A DNA stretch of 64,000 bases from CAYLZN01 sp964387935 (lineage in GTDB: Bacteria; Acidobacteriota; Vicinamibacteria; Vicinamibacterales; JAFNAJ01), in assembly GCA_964387935.1 (NCBI GenBank), contig CAYLZN010000002.1, positions 1 to 64,000 on the forward strand, in the 5' to 3' direction. Position 1 is the first letter of the stretch. The number at the start of each line of letters is the position of its first letter. Under the pieces are notes generated by a model. That model was not told the origin of the DNA and made no database searches. It worked only from the letters and a program-made list of their open reading frames with translations. The translations under genes were made by a program, and so were the position numbers. This document shows, piece by piece, positions 41,089-50,416 of the stretch.

Positions 41089-43839
41089 GTGGTGACCACC
41101 GTCCACGTGATTGCGCACACGCACTGGGACCGCGAGTGGTACCTCACACGCGAGCAGTACCGCGCCAGGCTGGTCGACCTGATCGACCGCGTCGTCGATC
41201 GGATGGCGTCGGACCCCGAGTTCTCGACCTTCCACCTCGACGGCCAGACCGTGGTGCTCGAGGACTATCTCGAAGTGCGACCGGAGCGGGAGGCGGCGCT
41301 GCGTGCGCTCGTGCGCAGCGGACGCCTGCTCGTCGGGCCATGGTACGTGATGCCGGACATGTTCCTGGTGAGCGGCGAGTCGATCGTGCGCAACCTCGCG
41401 CTCGGCCTGCGGATCGCGCACGACTTCGGCCGTGCGATGCGCATCGGCTACATGCCCGACCCCTTCGGTCACCTCGCGCAGATGCCACAGGTGCTGGCGG
41501 GAGTCGGTCTCGAGGGCGCCATCCTGTGGCGGGGGTTCGGTGGCCCGAGGTCCGAGTACCACTGGGAGGCGCCGGACGGCAGCCGCGCGCTGCTGCTGCA
41601 CCTGCCGCGCGAGGGCTACTGCAACGGCCTCGGTCTGCCGGTGCTGCCGCCGGACCGCATGCGGACGGAGGCAGCGGCGGTGGTGGCGCGCGAGGCCGTG
41701 CGGTCGTCGCGCGGCCAGGTCCTCCTCATGGTGGGTGTCGATCACGTCGAGCCGCATCCGGCGCTGCTCGAGCTCGTGCGGGTCATCGATGCGTTGCCCG
41801 GGACTGCCGCGCGGCTGTCCACGCTGCCCGCGTACGTCGAAGCGACGCAAACGGCCTCCGTGGCCGATGGCGGGCCGCTCGAGGTGATTCGCGGCGAGCT
41901 GCGAGTCGGTCACGACTACGCGTTCCTGCTCCCGGGGGTGTGGTCGGCGCGCACGTACCTGAAGCAGGCCAATGCGCGCACACAGCGCGAACTTGAGCAC
42001 TGGGCCGAGCCGCTGTCGGTGTTCGCATCGCTGTGCGGCGCAGACCCGGTGCCGGGACTCCTCGGCTACGCCTGGAAGACGCTGCTCCAGAACCACCCGC
42101 ACGACAGCATCTGCGGGTGCAGCATCGACGCGGTCCACGACGAAAACGTCACGCGCTTCGCGCGGGCGCAGCAGGCGGCCGAGGTCGTGACGAGTCGCGG
42201 GGCACGGGAGATCGCCCGCCGGCTCGGTCCGGCGCCGGCCGGCAGGGTCCGCTGCGTCGCGCTCAACACCGACACGCACGCGTGGTCCGGCGTTCTCGAG
42301 ACGGTCGTCGAGCTTCCCCTGGAACCCGCCCGGCAGGAGCGGGAGGTCGATCCCGCCCAACTCGAGGAGCCGCTCGTCTTCTTCGGGCCGACGGCATCGG
42401 CTGCGGCCGTGACTGACGCGCACGGGCAGCCGCTCCGGTTCCAGGTCCTGGACGAGCAGGAGTCCATCAGCCACCGGATGGCGCGGTATCTTCCGCCGGC
42501 CGCCATCCGCGTGCGCCGCGTGCGACTGCTGGCCGACGTGCGGCACGTGCCCGCGCTCGGGTATGCGGCGGTGGACGTCCACGTGGGAGCCGATCGCGGG
42601 AAAACCGTCGTGCCCGGGGCCCGGGCGTGGTGCGACGGGCGGGCACTCGAAAACGACCTGCTCCGCGTCGAGGTCCGGGACGATGGGGCGGTCGACGTCC
42701 TGGACAGGCGAACAGCGACCCGGTACTCAGGGGTGTTCGGCCTGGACGATGGCGGGGATGTCGGCGATGAGTACACCTACGCGCCGCCCGGGGACGATCT
42801 TCGCGTGACGAGTGCCGCGGCACGGGCCGTGCGCGTGTGCAGCCTGGAGCACGGGCCGCTTCGGGCCGCGCTGGCGGTCGAGTTCGTGATGTCGATTCCG
42901 GCGGCCGCCACGGCCGACCGTTGCGCCCGCGCCCTCGCGCGTGTCGAGATGCCGGTGGTCCTGGAGATCCGCCTGAGCGCGGGAGCGCCCATCGTCGAAG
43001 GCCGCATCCGGCTCGAGAACCGCGCCCGCGATCACCGGCTGCGGGTCCTCTTCCCGACGGGGACGGCGGCGGTGGCCTCACATCGGGCCGACAGCGCCTT
43101 CGGGGTCGTCGAGCGGCCCACGGCGCCCGTCGTACCCGCCGGGGAACTGGTCGAAACGCCGGTCGCGGCCGCACCGATGCAGTCGTTCGTCGACGCGGGC
43201 GACGCGACACGGGGGGCCACGGTGATCACCGACGGGCTGGTCGAGTACGAAGTGGTGCCTCGGGACGATGGCGCGGCAATCGAGGTGACGCTCCTGCGTG
43301 CGGTTGGCGACCTCTCGCGCGACGACCTGTCCACGCGGCGCGGTCACGCAGGCCCCGGACTGGCGACCCCGGGGGCGCAGTGCCTCGGCGCACACGCGTT
43401 CCGTGTGGCGTTCGCGCCGCGGGGGCTGCCTCCGGCGCCGAAGGACCTGTACGCGGTCGCGCGCTCGGTCGTCTCGCCACCCCGGGTGTTCTCACCGTGC
43501 GGCGGGAGCGGCGAGCTTCCGCCGTCGGGATCGTTCCTGCGCGTCTCGGCGGACCCTGACGCGGACCTGGTCCTGAGCGCGTGCAAGCGCGCGGATGCGG
43601 GTGAGGGCATCGTGCTGCGGGTGTTCAACGCGGGCGATCGGCCGCAGACGATCGCGGTCACGTCCGCGGACAGGCTGGACGCCGCGTGGCGCGTGGACCT
43701 CGCGGAGCATGGGGTCCGAGCGTGCGCGCTGACTGAGACGGGCGCCGAGGTGACGGTTGGCGCCCACCGGATCGAGACGCTCCTGCTTCGCGGGCAGGGG
43801 CAGGCGTCGGGCGCGCGCGCAGGTATCATGATAATCTGA
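41089..43839 (+). CDS. GH38 alpha-mannosidase
   Basis: Protein of 916 residues starting at GTG (41089 or the next GTG at 41092), directly after the MalG stop. GH38 signatures: zinc ligands in HTHWDREWY (H10 or H12, D14), the nucleophile D124 in GYMPDPFGH, and HPHDSICGCSID with a zinc-binding His near 338. The C-terminal half is beta-rich as usual. There is no signal peptide, so it cleaves imported mannosides in the cytoplasm. It is the last gene of the importer operon and the best clue to the substrate: an alpha-mannoside. Confidence 0.93.
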   Translation: MVTTVHVIAHTHWDREWYLTREQYRARLVDLIDRVVDRMASDPEFSTFHLDGQTVVLEDYLEVRPEREAALRALVRSGRLLVGPWYVMPDMFLVSGESIVRNLALGLRIAHDFGRAMRIGYMPDPFGHLAQMPQVLAGVGLEGAILWRGFGGPRSEYHWEAPDGSRALLLHLPREGYCNGLGLPVLPPDRMRTEAAAVVAREAVRSSRGQVLLMVGVDHVEPHPALLELVRVIDALPGTAARLSTLPAYVEATQTASVADGGPLEVIRGELRVGHDYAFLLPGVWSARTYLKQANARTQRELEHWAEPLSVFASLCGADPVPGLLGYAWKTLLQNHPHDSICGCSIDAVHDENVTRFARAQQAAEVVTSRGAREIARRLGPAPAGRVRCVALNTDTHAWSGVLETVVELPLEPARQEREVDPAQLEEPLVFFGPTASAAAVTDAHGQPLRFQVLDEQESISHRMARYLPPAAIRVRRVRLLADVRHVPALGYAAVDVHVGADRGKTVVPGARAWCDGRALENDLLRVEVRDDGAVDVLDRRTATRYSGVFGLDDGGDVGDEYTYAPPGDDLRVTSAAARAVRVCSLEHGPLRAALAVEFVMSIPAAATADRCARALARVEMPVVLEIRLSAGAPIVEGRIRLENRARDHRLRVLFPTGTAAVASHRADSAFGVVERPTAPVVPAGELVETPVAAAPMQSFVDAGDATRGATVITDGLVEYEVVPRDDGAAIEVTLLRAVGDLSRDDLSTRRGHAGPGLATPGAQCLGAHAFRVAFAPRGLPPAPKDLYAVARSVVSPPRVFSPCGGSGELPPSGSFLRVSADPDADLVLSACKRADAGEGIVLRVFNAGDRPQTIAVTSADRLDAAWRVDLAEHGVRACALTETGAEVTVGAHRIETLLLRGQGQASGARAGIMII
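43824..43837 (+). promoter_or_regulatory. Extended -10 and palindrome of the Phd-VapC module
   Basis: A perfect palindrome TATCATGATA (43824-43833) overlaps an extended -10 TGATAATCT (43829-43837). Transcription would start around 43844, which is the ATG, giving a leaderless message. No -35 is apparent. The elements lie at the very end of the mannosidase gene. Confidence 0.55.
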
Positions 43840-43843
43840 TTTT

Positions 43844-44113
43844 ATGACAACCTCCGTGTCCGCGACCGAGGCGGCAAGGACGTTCTCGGATCTCCTGAAC
43901 CGGATCCGCTACCGGGGCGAGGAGTTCGTCGTTGAGCGCAACGGCGAGACCATCTGTCGCATGGTGCCTGCCGCGCCGGCGATGCGCCTCACCCTGGCGG
44001 AACTCGTCTCCGTGCTGCAGGCGCTGCCGAAGCCGGACGCGGCCTTCGCCTCCGCCGTGCAACGTGCGGCGCGCGCCCCGCGTCGTCTGCCCCGCTCACC
44101 ATGGGAACGCTGA
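43844..44113 (+). CDS. Phd/YefM-type antitoxin
   Basis: Protein of 89 residues: TTSVSATEAARTFSDLLNRI then GEEFVVERNGETICRMVPA is the Phd/YefM DNA-binding domain. The basic C-terminal tail is unusual, since toxin-binding tails are commonly acidic. It overlaps the PIN gene by 13 bases, as expected. The module begins four bases after the mannosidase stop, inside what should be a continuous operon with the MalK-like ATPase downstream. Confidence 0.85.
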   Translation: MTTSVSATEAARTFSDLLNRIRYRGEEFVVERNGETICRMVPAAPAMRLTLAELVSVLQALPKPDAAFASAVQRAARAPRRLPRSPWER

Positions 44114-44502
44114 TCGACTCCTCGGTTCTGGTGGCTGCAGAGAAGGAGCAACTCGTTCTTGGAGAGGCCCTGCTTCCGTATGCCGACGAGCCGGTCGGCA
44201 TCGCGGCCATCACAGCGTCCGAACTCCTGCACGGGGTTCATCGGGCCAGGACGGCGGCGCAGCGACACCGGCGCGAGACCTTCGTCGAACGCGTGCTGGC
44301 CGTGTTGCCCGTGCTCCCGTTCGACCTCGTCACCGCACGGATTCACGCGTCCCTCTGGGCAGGGCTGGCCGCAAAGGGCACCCTCGTCGGTGCTCACGAT
44401 CTCCTCATCGCCGCGACGGCCATCGGCGCGGGCTATCGCGTGGTGACGCGCGACCGCCGCAGTTTCGCGCGAATCCCCGGGCTGGATGCGCTCGTGCTCT
44501 GA
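44101..44502 (+). CDS. VapC-like PIN toxin
   Basis: Protein of 133 residues with complete PIN residues: MGTLIDSSVLVAAE (D6), Glu in ITASELLHGVHRA, and GAHDLLIAATAI then VVTRDRRSFARIPGL with the late Asp residues. This order (ASELLHGV, AHDLLIAATA) is that of the VapC subgroup that includes FitB/VapC of Phd-type modules. Should be an active RNase; target unknown. Confidence 0.88.
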   Translation: MGTLIDSSVLVAAEKEQLVLGEALLPYADEPVGIAAITASELLHGVHRARTAAQRHRRETFVERVLAVLPVLPFDLVTARIHASLWAGLAAKGTLVGAHDLLIAATAIGAGYRVVTRDRRSFARIPGLDALVL

Positions 44503-44504
44503 GG

Positions 44505-45890
44505 TCAGCGTCCTGTCGTCATCGAGACGGGCGCGCCGTCTGCGGGGATGGCGAGTTCGCCTGTCCACTCGAACTGGTTGGGCCCCGGGAGGTAGTCGTC
44601 GCCCAACTGGAACACGCGGTTGATCCTGGTCAGGTGCGCACGGCCCGATCCTGGCGGCAGCGGAGGATCCTCTTTGCGGGGCGGCTGCGTGTACGCCCGC
44701 CACCGCAGCGCACGTGGGCGACTGACCCCGATGGGCCCGGCGACGGCCGTCCGGAAGCAGCCGTACGGCCGTTCGACCTTCTGTCGGCCACCGCCCAGCG
44801 GGACGCGGAACTCCGGGAGCAGGCCGTCCGAGGGGGACCAGGCCAGGCTGCCGTCCTCTGCCGCGAACCCGACGTCGAGAGCGATGACCGCAGCCTCCGT
44901 CACGCCGCACGCCTCGACGTACACGAACCGGCGGGGATCCGGCACCTTACCCGAGCCGGGCCGGGCTGCGGGATCCACGCGTCCCTCGCGCTCGAGTTCC
45001 TCGCTGCTCACGCGATAGAGCCACGGAGAGGCGTCCATGACCACCTCGCGCGACGCGTTCGCGATCTGGAACCCCGTTGGCGCCAGCGCAAAGCGGTACG
45101 GCGCGCCTCCCCGGTCGCTCACCATGTTGTTCTCCGTGACGACGTGCAGCACCGGGTGCCCGCCCTCGTGCGCGCCTTCAAAGGGCAGGTACTTGTGATC
45201 CGGGCCCTGGTATTCCTCGGCGAGCACTCGTCCGGTTGCGTCGATCTCGACGCCGTACACGTATTCGATGTCCGTCAGCCGTCCCCACGTGGCCATGAGC
45301 CGATCCGGTGGCGTGCCGCCGTCCTCGTTGGAGAAGATCACCGAGTAGTGGATCCACGTGCCGCGCGGCGAGGGTTCGGTGCTGGACCACACGACCATCG
45401 GCAGGTCGCTGAACCGTTCGAGCGAGTCCGGCCGGGCGTGAATGATCGGGCTGTGCGAGAGCGCGGCGAACTCCGGAGAGTCCGGCCCGACGACCTGGGC
45501 TTCGACCCGCGTGACGGCCACCGCCCCGACCAGCGGGGCCGGCGTCTTCTCGTCGAGAGAGACGGACACCTCGTGCGTGCCAGGACCGGGCGCACCGAGC
45601 CCGATGCGCGAGGTGAAGGTCGGGCCGTGCGGGACGACCAGGTGCTGCGAGTAGCGCCCGTTGAGTTCGACCCGCAGCACGGCCCCTTCCTCTCCGCGAC
45701 GTGCCCACGAGCACCGGCTGCACTGGACCTCCAGCACCAGCACGATCTCAGCGGGCGCCGACAGCGTGACCCGCGCGGTCGCGAGCGGAGTGGGTCCGGC
45801 CACCGCCCGCCCGGGGGTCGCCTGGCCGTGGCCGGGCAGGAGCGCGCCCAGCACGACGAACACGGGTGCCAGTCGTTGTCGTTGTGTCAT
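44505..45890 (-). CDS. Secreted protein of unknown function
   Basis: Protein of 461 residues from MTQRQRLAPVFVVLGALLPG (45890), with a probable signal peptide of about 25 residues. I do not recognise a family. The first domain (about 30-140) is beta-rich with a CSRCSW pair. The second has TGxWIHYSVIFSNEDGG, IEYVYGVEID and PFEGAHEGGHPVLHVVTENN. The EGAHEGGHP cluster could bind metal, but this is only a pattern. One more Cys pair is near the C-terminus (VEACGVTE, YGCFRT). It lies on the opposite strand between the TA module and the MalK-like gene, 40 bases divergent from the latter. It may be an extracytoplasmic glycan-processing or binding protein. Confidence 0.7.
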   Translation of the reverse strand: MTQRQRLAPVFVVLGALLPGHGQATPGRAVAGPTPLATARVTLSAPAEIVLVLEVQCSRCSWARRGEEGAVLRVELNGRYSQHLVVPHGPTFTSRIGLGAPGPGTHEVSVSLDEKTPAPLVGAVAVTRVEAQVVGPDSPEFAALSHSPIIHARPDSLERFSDLPMVVWSSTEPSPRGTWIHYSVIFSNEDGGTPPDRLMATWGRLTDIEYVYGVEIDATGRVLAEEYQGPDHKYLPFEGAHEGGHPVLHVVTENNMVSDRGGAPYRFALAPTGFQIANASREVVMDASPWLYRVSSEELEREGRVDPAARPGSGKVPDPRRFVYVEACGVTEAAVIALDVGFAAEDGSLAWSPSDGLLPEFRVPLGGGRQKVERPYGCFRTAVAGPIGVSRPRALRWRAYTQPPRKEDPPLPPGSGRAHLTRINRVFQLGDDYLPGPNQFEWTGELAIPADGAPVSMTTGR

Positions 45891-45930
45891 GAGGACGTGA
45901 TGCAGTATAGACTGGCGTCTCCGGTCACGC

Positions 45931-47001
45931 ATGCGTGTCTGCTTCGAGCGTGTCACGAAACGCTTCGGGTCGCACCTGGCGCTGCGCGAGGTCGATCTGG
46001 AGGTGCTCGCGGGCGAGTGCCTCGTGCTCCTCGGGCCGTCCGGCTGCGGCAAGACGACGCTGCTCCGGCTGGTCGCGGGCCTCGAATCGGCCGACACGGG
46101 CCGCATCCTCATCGGCAACCGCGTCGTCAACAACATCCCGCCGGCTGAGCGCGACGTCGCGATGGTGTTCCAGAACTACGCGCTGTATCCGAACCTCACG
46201 GTGTTCGAGAACATCGCGTTTCCGCTCGTCGCGCGCCGCGTGGACGCGACCGAGACCCGTCGACGCGTGCAGCAGGCCGCCGAGCGGCTCGAGCTCACGA
46301 CCTGCCTCGACCGTCGGCCGGGCCAGCTCTCTGGCGGCCAGCAGCAGCGGGTCGCGCTGGCACGGGCCATCGTCCGGAGTCCGGCCGTCTACCTCATGGA
46401 CGAGCCGCTATCGAACCTGGACGCCCAGCTTCGCGTCCAAACCCGATCGGAACTCAAGCGCCTCCAGCAGGACCTCGGCACGACGACGATCTACGTGACG
46501 CACGACCAGGAGGAGGCGATGACGCTGGGGCGCCGGGTCGTGATCCTGCGCCAGGGGCGTATCGAGCAGGCCGGGCCGCCGCTCGAGCTCTACCGTACAC
46601 CGGCCAACCGCTTCGTCGCGGAGTTCCTCGGCAGCCCGGCGATCAACCTGTGGCCCGGCCGGCTGGTGAACGGAGGTGATGTGGACGCCGCGGGCGCGCG
46701 GATTGCGTTGACTCCGGCACAACAGGCAAGCCTCGCCGGCGTGCCCGGGTTCAGCGTGGGCGTCAGGCCCGAGCACATCCGGCTCAGCCCGGCAGCGTCG
46801 GCCGGCTGGGCCGAAGCTCGGGTGCTCATCGTCGAGCCGATTGGCAACGACACGATCGTGATCATGACGAGCGGAGACATTCGGGTCGTGGCCCGTGCCG
46901 GCGGGGACGCCGTCTTCCAGCCCGGGCAGCCGGTGTGGTTCTCCGTGGAGTCCGGGAGGGCGTTGTACTTCGAGGGCGAGTCCGGGACGCGGGTCCACTG
47001 A
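45931..47001 (+). CDS. MalK/UgpC-like sugar ABC transporter ATPase
   Basis: Protein of 356 residues. Walker A GPSGCGKTT at 35-43, Q-loop MVFQNYALYPNLTV, signature LSGGQQQR at 133-140, Walker B VYLMDEPLSN with D157-E158, switch His in YVTHDQEEAM, then a TOBE/MalK regulatory domain with VGVRPEHIRL. It is the natural energiser of the CUT1 fusion and MalG permeases ending at 41088, from which it is separated by a TA module and an opposite-strand gene. Such ATPases can serve several importers. Confidence 0.9.
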   Translation: MRVCFERVTKRFGSHLALREVDLEVLAGECLVLLGPSGCGKTTLLRLVAGLESADTGRILIGNRVVNNIPPAERDVAMVFQNYALYPNLTVFENIAFPLVARRVDATETRRRVQQAAERLELTTCLDRRPGQLSGGQQQRVALARAIVRSPAVYLMDEPLSNLDAQLRVQTRSELKRLQQDLGTTTIYVTHDQEEAMTLGRRVVILRQGRIEQAGPPLELYRTPANRFVAEFLGSPAINLWPGRLVNGGDVDAAGARIALTPAQQASLAGVPGFSVGVRPEHIRLSPAASAGWAEARVLIVEPIGNDTIVIMTSGDIRVVARAGGDAVFQPGQPVWFSVESGRALYFEGESGTRVH

Positions 47002-47029
47002 GCGCCCGGAGGCGATTCGCGCAACGCCA

Positions 47030-47058
47030 TTGACAGGCCGCATCGGAGGGGGTAGCGT
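47030..47058 (+). promoter_or_regulatory. Promoter of the TonB-dependent receptor gene
   Basis: TTGACA at 47030-47035, a 17-base spacer and TAGCGT at 47053-47058. The predicted start near 47065 leaves a leader of about 60 bases with a GGGAGGGA ribosome site before the ATG at 47127. Confidence 0.6.
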
Positions 47059-47126
47059 TTCGCCCGATCTCGAGCAAGACGTTCAGCGAACGAACATCCT
47101 TCGGCCGGGTGGCCGGGAGGGATCCC

Positions 47127-50100
47127 ATGAGACGAGTTCAGCTCTTCCTGGCTGCACTGCTCCTGTTCGCAGCCTGCAGTCCGGCTCTTGCGCAGGTCGA
47201 CCGGGCCACGCTGAGCGGCATCGTGAGAGACGCGGGTGGCGCCGTGCTGCCGGGCGTGACGGTGACGGTGACCAACCTTGCGACCAATGTCGCGACGACC
47301 CAGCAGACCACGGAGAGTGGCTCCTACCTCGTGGTGAACCTCATCCCCGGTCGGTACCAGCTCGACCTGGAACTGGCGGGGTTCAAGAAGAGCACGCAGC
47401 CGCTCACGCTCGAGGTGGCCCAGCGGGGCCGCATCGACGTGACGCTGGAGATCGGCTCGTTCGAGGAGAGCGTGACCGTCGCGGAGACGACGCAGATCCT
47501 GAACACGAGCGACGCCACGCTGGGCGCGGTCATCCCGCAGGCGCAGGTGGCGAACCTGCCGCTGGCCATCCGCAACTGGGACGACCTGCTCGCCCTCGTG
47601 CCCGGCGTGCAGGGCGACCGTTACACCGAGCAGGGCGGCGGCACCTCGTTCGGGCGGACGGGCGGCGTCAACGTGCACGGCACGCGGTCGCTGCAGAACA
47701 ACTTCCTGCTCGACGGCGTGGACAACAACAGCATCTCCACCAACGTGCAGGAACTGACGACGCAGGTGTCGCGGCCGTCGGTGGATGCCATTCAGGAATT
47801 CAAGGTCGTGACCAGCCCGTACTCGGCGGAGTATGGCAGATCGCCGGGCGCGGCCGTCAGCGTCTCGACCAAGTCCGGCACGAACAACTTCCGCGGGACC
47901 GTGTACGAGTACTTCCGCAACGAGTCGATGGACACCATCGACTTCTTCTCGAAGCGCGCGGGCTCGCCGAAGCCGGACAACAGCCAGAACCAGTTCGGCG
48001 GCAACCTGGGCGGGCCGATCCTCAAGAACAACGCGTTCTTCTTCGTGGACTACGAGGGCACGCGCATCGCGCGCGGCGTCTCGAGGCTGACGCGGGTGCC
48101 GACCGCCAACGAGCGGGCGGGCATCTTCACCTCGACGATCCGGGACCCGCTGACGGGGCTGCCCTTCCCGGACAACACGATTCCGGCGAATCGCATCGAC
48201 CCCTACGCGAAGAACATCATCGCGCTCGTGCCGCTGCCGACCCAGGCCGGGGCGAACAACTTCTTCCGCAACGCCGACCTCGTGGACGATGCCGATCGTC
48301 TGCTGGGCCGCGTGGACTGGCGGCCGAACACGACCGACAGCATCTTCGGGCGGTACATGTATTCGAACCGCACCCGGGAGATCCCGGGCGCCTTCGGGGG
48401 CGTGGTCGACGGCACCGGCACGTCGGCGTTCGGCAATCAGGAGATGAAGACCAATGCGTTCGTCGGCGGGTGGACCCGCATCTTCTCGTCCACCATCGTC
48501 AACGAGTTCCGGTTGTCGTGGTCGCATGCGAACTCGACGGCGGTCCACCAGGCGTTCGGCATCGCGCCGCCCCCGGAGGCGACCATTCCGGGGACGATCA
48601 CCGATCCGCTGGTGGCCGGCGGCTTCCCCGGCATCACGATCGACGGGTACTTCGGTGGGTCGGGTCTCGGTCGCATCGGGTCGCCCGACTTCCTGCCGAA
48701 GTTCCAGCGGACGGATCAGCTCGAGTTCATCAACACGACGTCATGGCTGCGCGGCAACCACGCGTTCAAGTTCGGCGCCGACATCATCGCGCCGATGAAG
48801 AACGAGTACCAGGACGTGCCGGCCATGCGTGGCTCGATGCGGTTCCGCAACACGTTCACGGGGAACTCGATGGCCGACTACCTGCTCGGCTACGTGGCTG
48901 ACTTTCAGCTGTCGAACGTGTGGGTGGTGGATCAGCGTCACTGGGCGACCTCGTTCTTCATCCAGGACGACTGGAAGGTCACCGACAAGCTCTCGGTCAA
49001 CCTCGGGCTGCGGTACGATTTCATCACGCCCGCGCTCGAGGCGAGCGACGCCCAGACGAACTTCAACCCGGAGGGTGCGGGGAGCCTCGTGTTCGCCACC
49101 GGCGGATCGCTCGAAGATCGGGGGCTGGTGAAGGCGGACACGAACAACTGGGCGCCGCGCGTTGGTGTCGTGTACCAGCTGGATGCCAAGACGGTGTTGC
49201 GCGGCGGGTACGGCAAGTTCTACAACCTGTTCGACCGGGTCGGCAGCGAGGACCAGCTCGCGCTGAACCTGCCGGGCCTGGTCAACAAGGTGTATCCCAC
49301 CGCCAACACCACCACCGGGCCGGTGTTCCTGCTGAAGAACGGCCTCCCGTCGAACCTGACCCCGCCCAACCTCGATCCGAACGCGGGGCAACTGCGCACC
49401 GTGCGCCTGCGTGCCGTCACCGTGGACGCGCCCAAGAGCACCTTCACCCAGGCGAGCATCGGCTTCCAGCGTGAGCTGTTCTACAACATGGTCGTGACCG
49501 CCGATGGCGTGTGGACGTGGGGCGACAATCTGGCGTCGCTCGTCAACCTGAACCAGCCATTCCCGAGCGCGGCCGGGGCCGCCGACGCGCGCGGCGCGAC
49601 GCCCTATCCCCTGTTTGGGCCCTTCATCGAATGGCGCCAGCAGAACGGGGAATCGGAGTACAAGGGCATCGACCTGGGGCTCGAGCGCCGGTTCGCGAAC
49701 GGCTACGGCTTCGGCATGTCGTACACCCTGGGCGATTCGAAGGACAACACCTCGGAGCACCTGAGCACGCAGGGCTCTGCCTCGTTCCCCCAGAACTCGC
49801 GCAACCTGGACGACTGGTACGGTCCCAGCGACTACGACGTGCGCCATCGCCTCGCCCTCAACTTCGTCGTCGAGCCTCCCCTGGGCGACAGCTGGATCGG
49901 CCGCGACTGGACCGTGTCGGGCATCTACACGTGGCGTTCTGGCCGGCCCTACATGGTGCTTCAGGGCAACAACAACGTCGGGACGAGCATGACGGGGCTG
50001 CCCAACCAGATCAGCGACGACACGAAAGGTCCGGAGACGGTGGAGAAGTGGTTCAACACGGCGGCGTTCCAGGCCGTGACCTCCGGCACCTTCGGCAACG

Positions 50101-50339
50101 TGCCGCGGAACGGCATGCGGGGCCCAGACTGGAAGGATTTTTCGATGGCCATCCAGCGGCGCATCGCGTTCACCGATCGCATGGCGCTGTCGCTGCGGTG
50201 GGACATCTTCAACGTGTTCAACACGACCAACTTCGGGATCCCGAACCGCAACATCGCCGATGCGGCCGTGTTCGGAACGATCTCGAGCCTGGCCGGCGAT
50301 CCGCGCACGATGCAGTTGTCGGCGCGATTCACGTTCTAA
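47127..50339 (+). CDS. Oar-like TonB-dependent receptor with carboxypeptidase-regulatory domain
   Basis: Protein of 1070 residues from MRRVQLFLAALLLFAACSPA (signal peptide, residues 1-23). Residues about 25-105 are a carboxypeptidase-regulatory-like fold (ATLSGIVRDAGGAVLPGVTV). The plug follows (GGVNVHGTRSLQNNFLLDGV, YSAEYGRSPGAAVSVSTKSG) and then a 22-stranded barrel ending in SARFTF, a proper outer-membrane C-terminal signature with terminal Phe. Such Oar-like receptors are greatly expanded in Acidobacteriota. Ligand unknown; its place between the sugar importer ATPase and a Gfo/Idh gene suggests uptake of a glycan or glycoside. No SusD-like partner is present. Confidence 0.9.
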   Translation: MRRVQLFLAALLLFAACSPALAQVDRATLSGIVRDAGGAVLPGVTVTVTNLATNVATTQQTTESGSYLVVNLIPGRYQLDLELAGFKKSTQPLTLEVAQRGRIDVTLEIGSFEESVTVAETTQILNTSDATLGAVIPQAQVANLPLAIRNWDDLLALVPGVQGDRYTEQGGGTSFGRTGGVNVHGTRSLQNNFLLDGVDNNSISTNVQELTTQVSRPSVDAIQEFKVVTSPYSAEYGRSPGAAVSVSTKSGTNNFRGTVYEYFRNESMDTIDFFSKRAGSPKPDNSQNQFGGNLGGPILKNNAFFFVDYEGTRIARGVSRLTRVPTANERAGIFTSTIRDPLTGLPFPDNTIPANRIDPYAKNIIALVPLPTQAGANNFFRNADLVDDADRLLGRVDWRPNTTDSIFGRYMYSNRTREIPGAFGGVVDGTGTSAFGNQEMKTNAFVGGWTRIFSSTIVNEFRLSWSHANSTAVHQAFGIAPPPEATIPGTITDPLVAGGFPGITIDGYFGGSGLGRIGSPDFLPKFQRTDQLEFINTTSWLRGNHAFKFGADIIAPMKNEYQDVPAMRGSMRFRNTFTGNSMADYLLGYVADFQLSNVWVVDQRHWATSFFIQDDWKVTDKLSVNLGLRYDFITPALEASDAQTNFNPEGAGSLVFATGGSLEDRGLVKADTNNWAPRVGVVYQLDAKTVLRGGYGKFYNLFDRVGSEDQLALNLPGLVNKVYPTANTTTGPVFLLKNGLPSNLTPPNLDPNAGQLRTVRLRAVTVDAPKSTFTQASIGFQRELFYNMVVTADGVWTWGDNLASLVNLNQPFPSAAGAADARGATPYPLFGPFIEWRQQNGESEYKGIDLGLERRFANGYGFGMSYTLGDSKDNTSEHLSTQGSASFPQNSRNLDDWYGPSDYDVRHRLALNFVVEPPLGDSWIGRDWTVSGIYTWRSGRPYMVLQGNNNVGTSMTGLPNQISDDTKGPETVEKWFNTAAFQAVTSGTFGNVPRNGMRGPDWKDFSMAIQRRIAFTDRMALSLRWDIFNVFNTTNFGIPNRNIADAAVFGTISSLAGDPRTMQLSARFTF

Positions 50340-50344
50340 GAACA

Positions 50345-50399
50345 GGCGCAGGGCGCAAGGCCCGGGGCTCGGGCTGGCCCCGGGCCTTGGCCCTGCGCC
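50345..50399 (+). terminator. Strong hairpin after the receptor gene
   Basis: Arms of about 23-24 bases (50345-50368 and 50377-50399) pair almost perfectly around an eight-base loop: GGCGCAGGG, AAGGCCCGGGGC and their complement. No T-run follows, so it could be a terminator assisted by other factors or an mRNA-protecting stem. It starts six bases after the stop codon. Confidence 0.6.
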
Positions 50400-50416
50400 C
50401 TGAGCCCGAATCTCCC

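Noticed and set aside
37823..42582. Long minus-strand open frames of 860 and 726 codons
   Set aside because: They lie opposite the importer and mannosidase genes, have Arg/His/Gln-rich low-complexity composition and no domains; antisense shadows of high-GC coding sequence.
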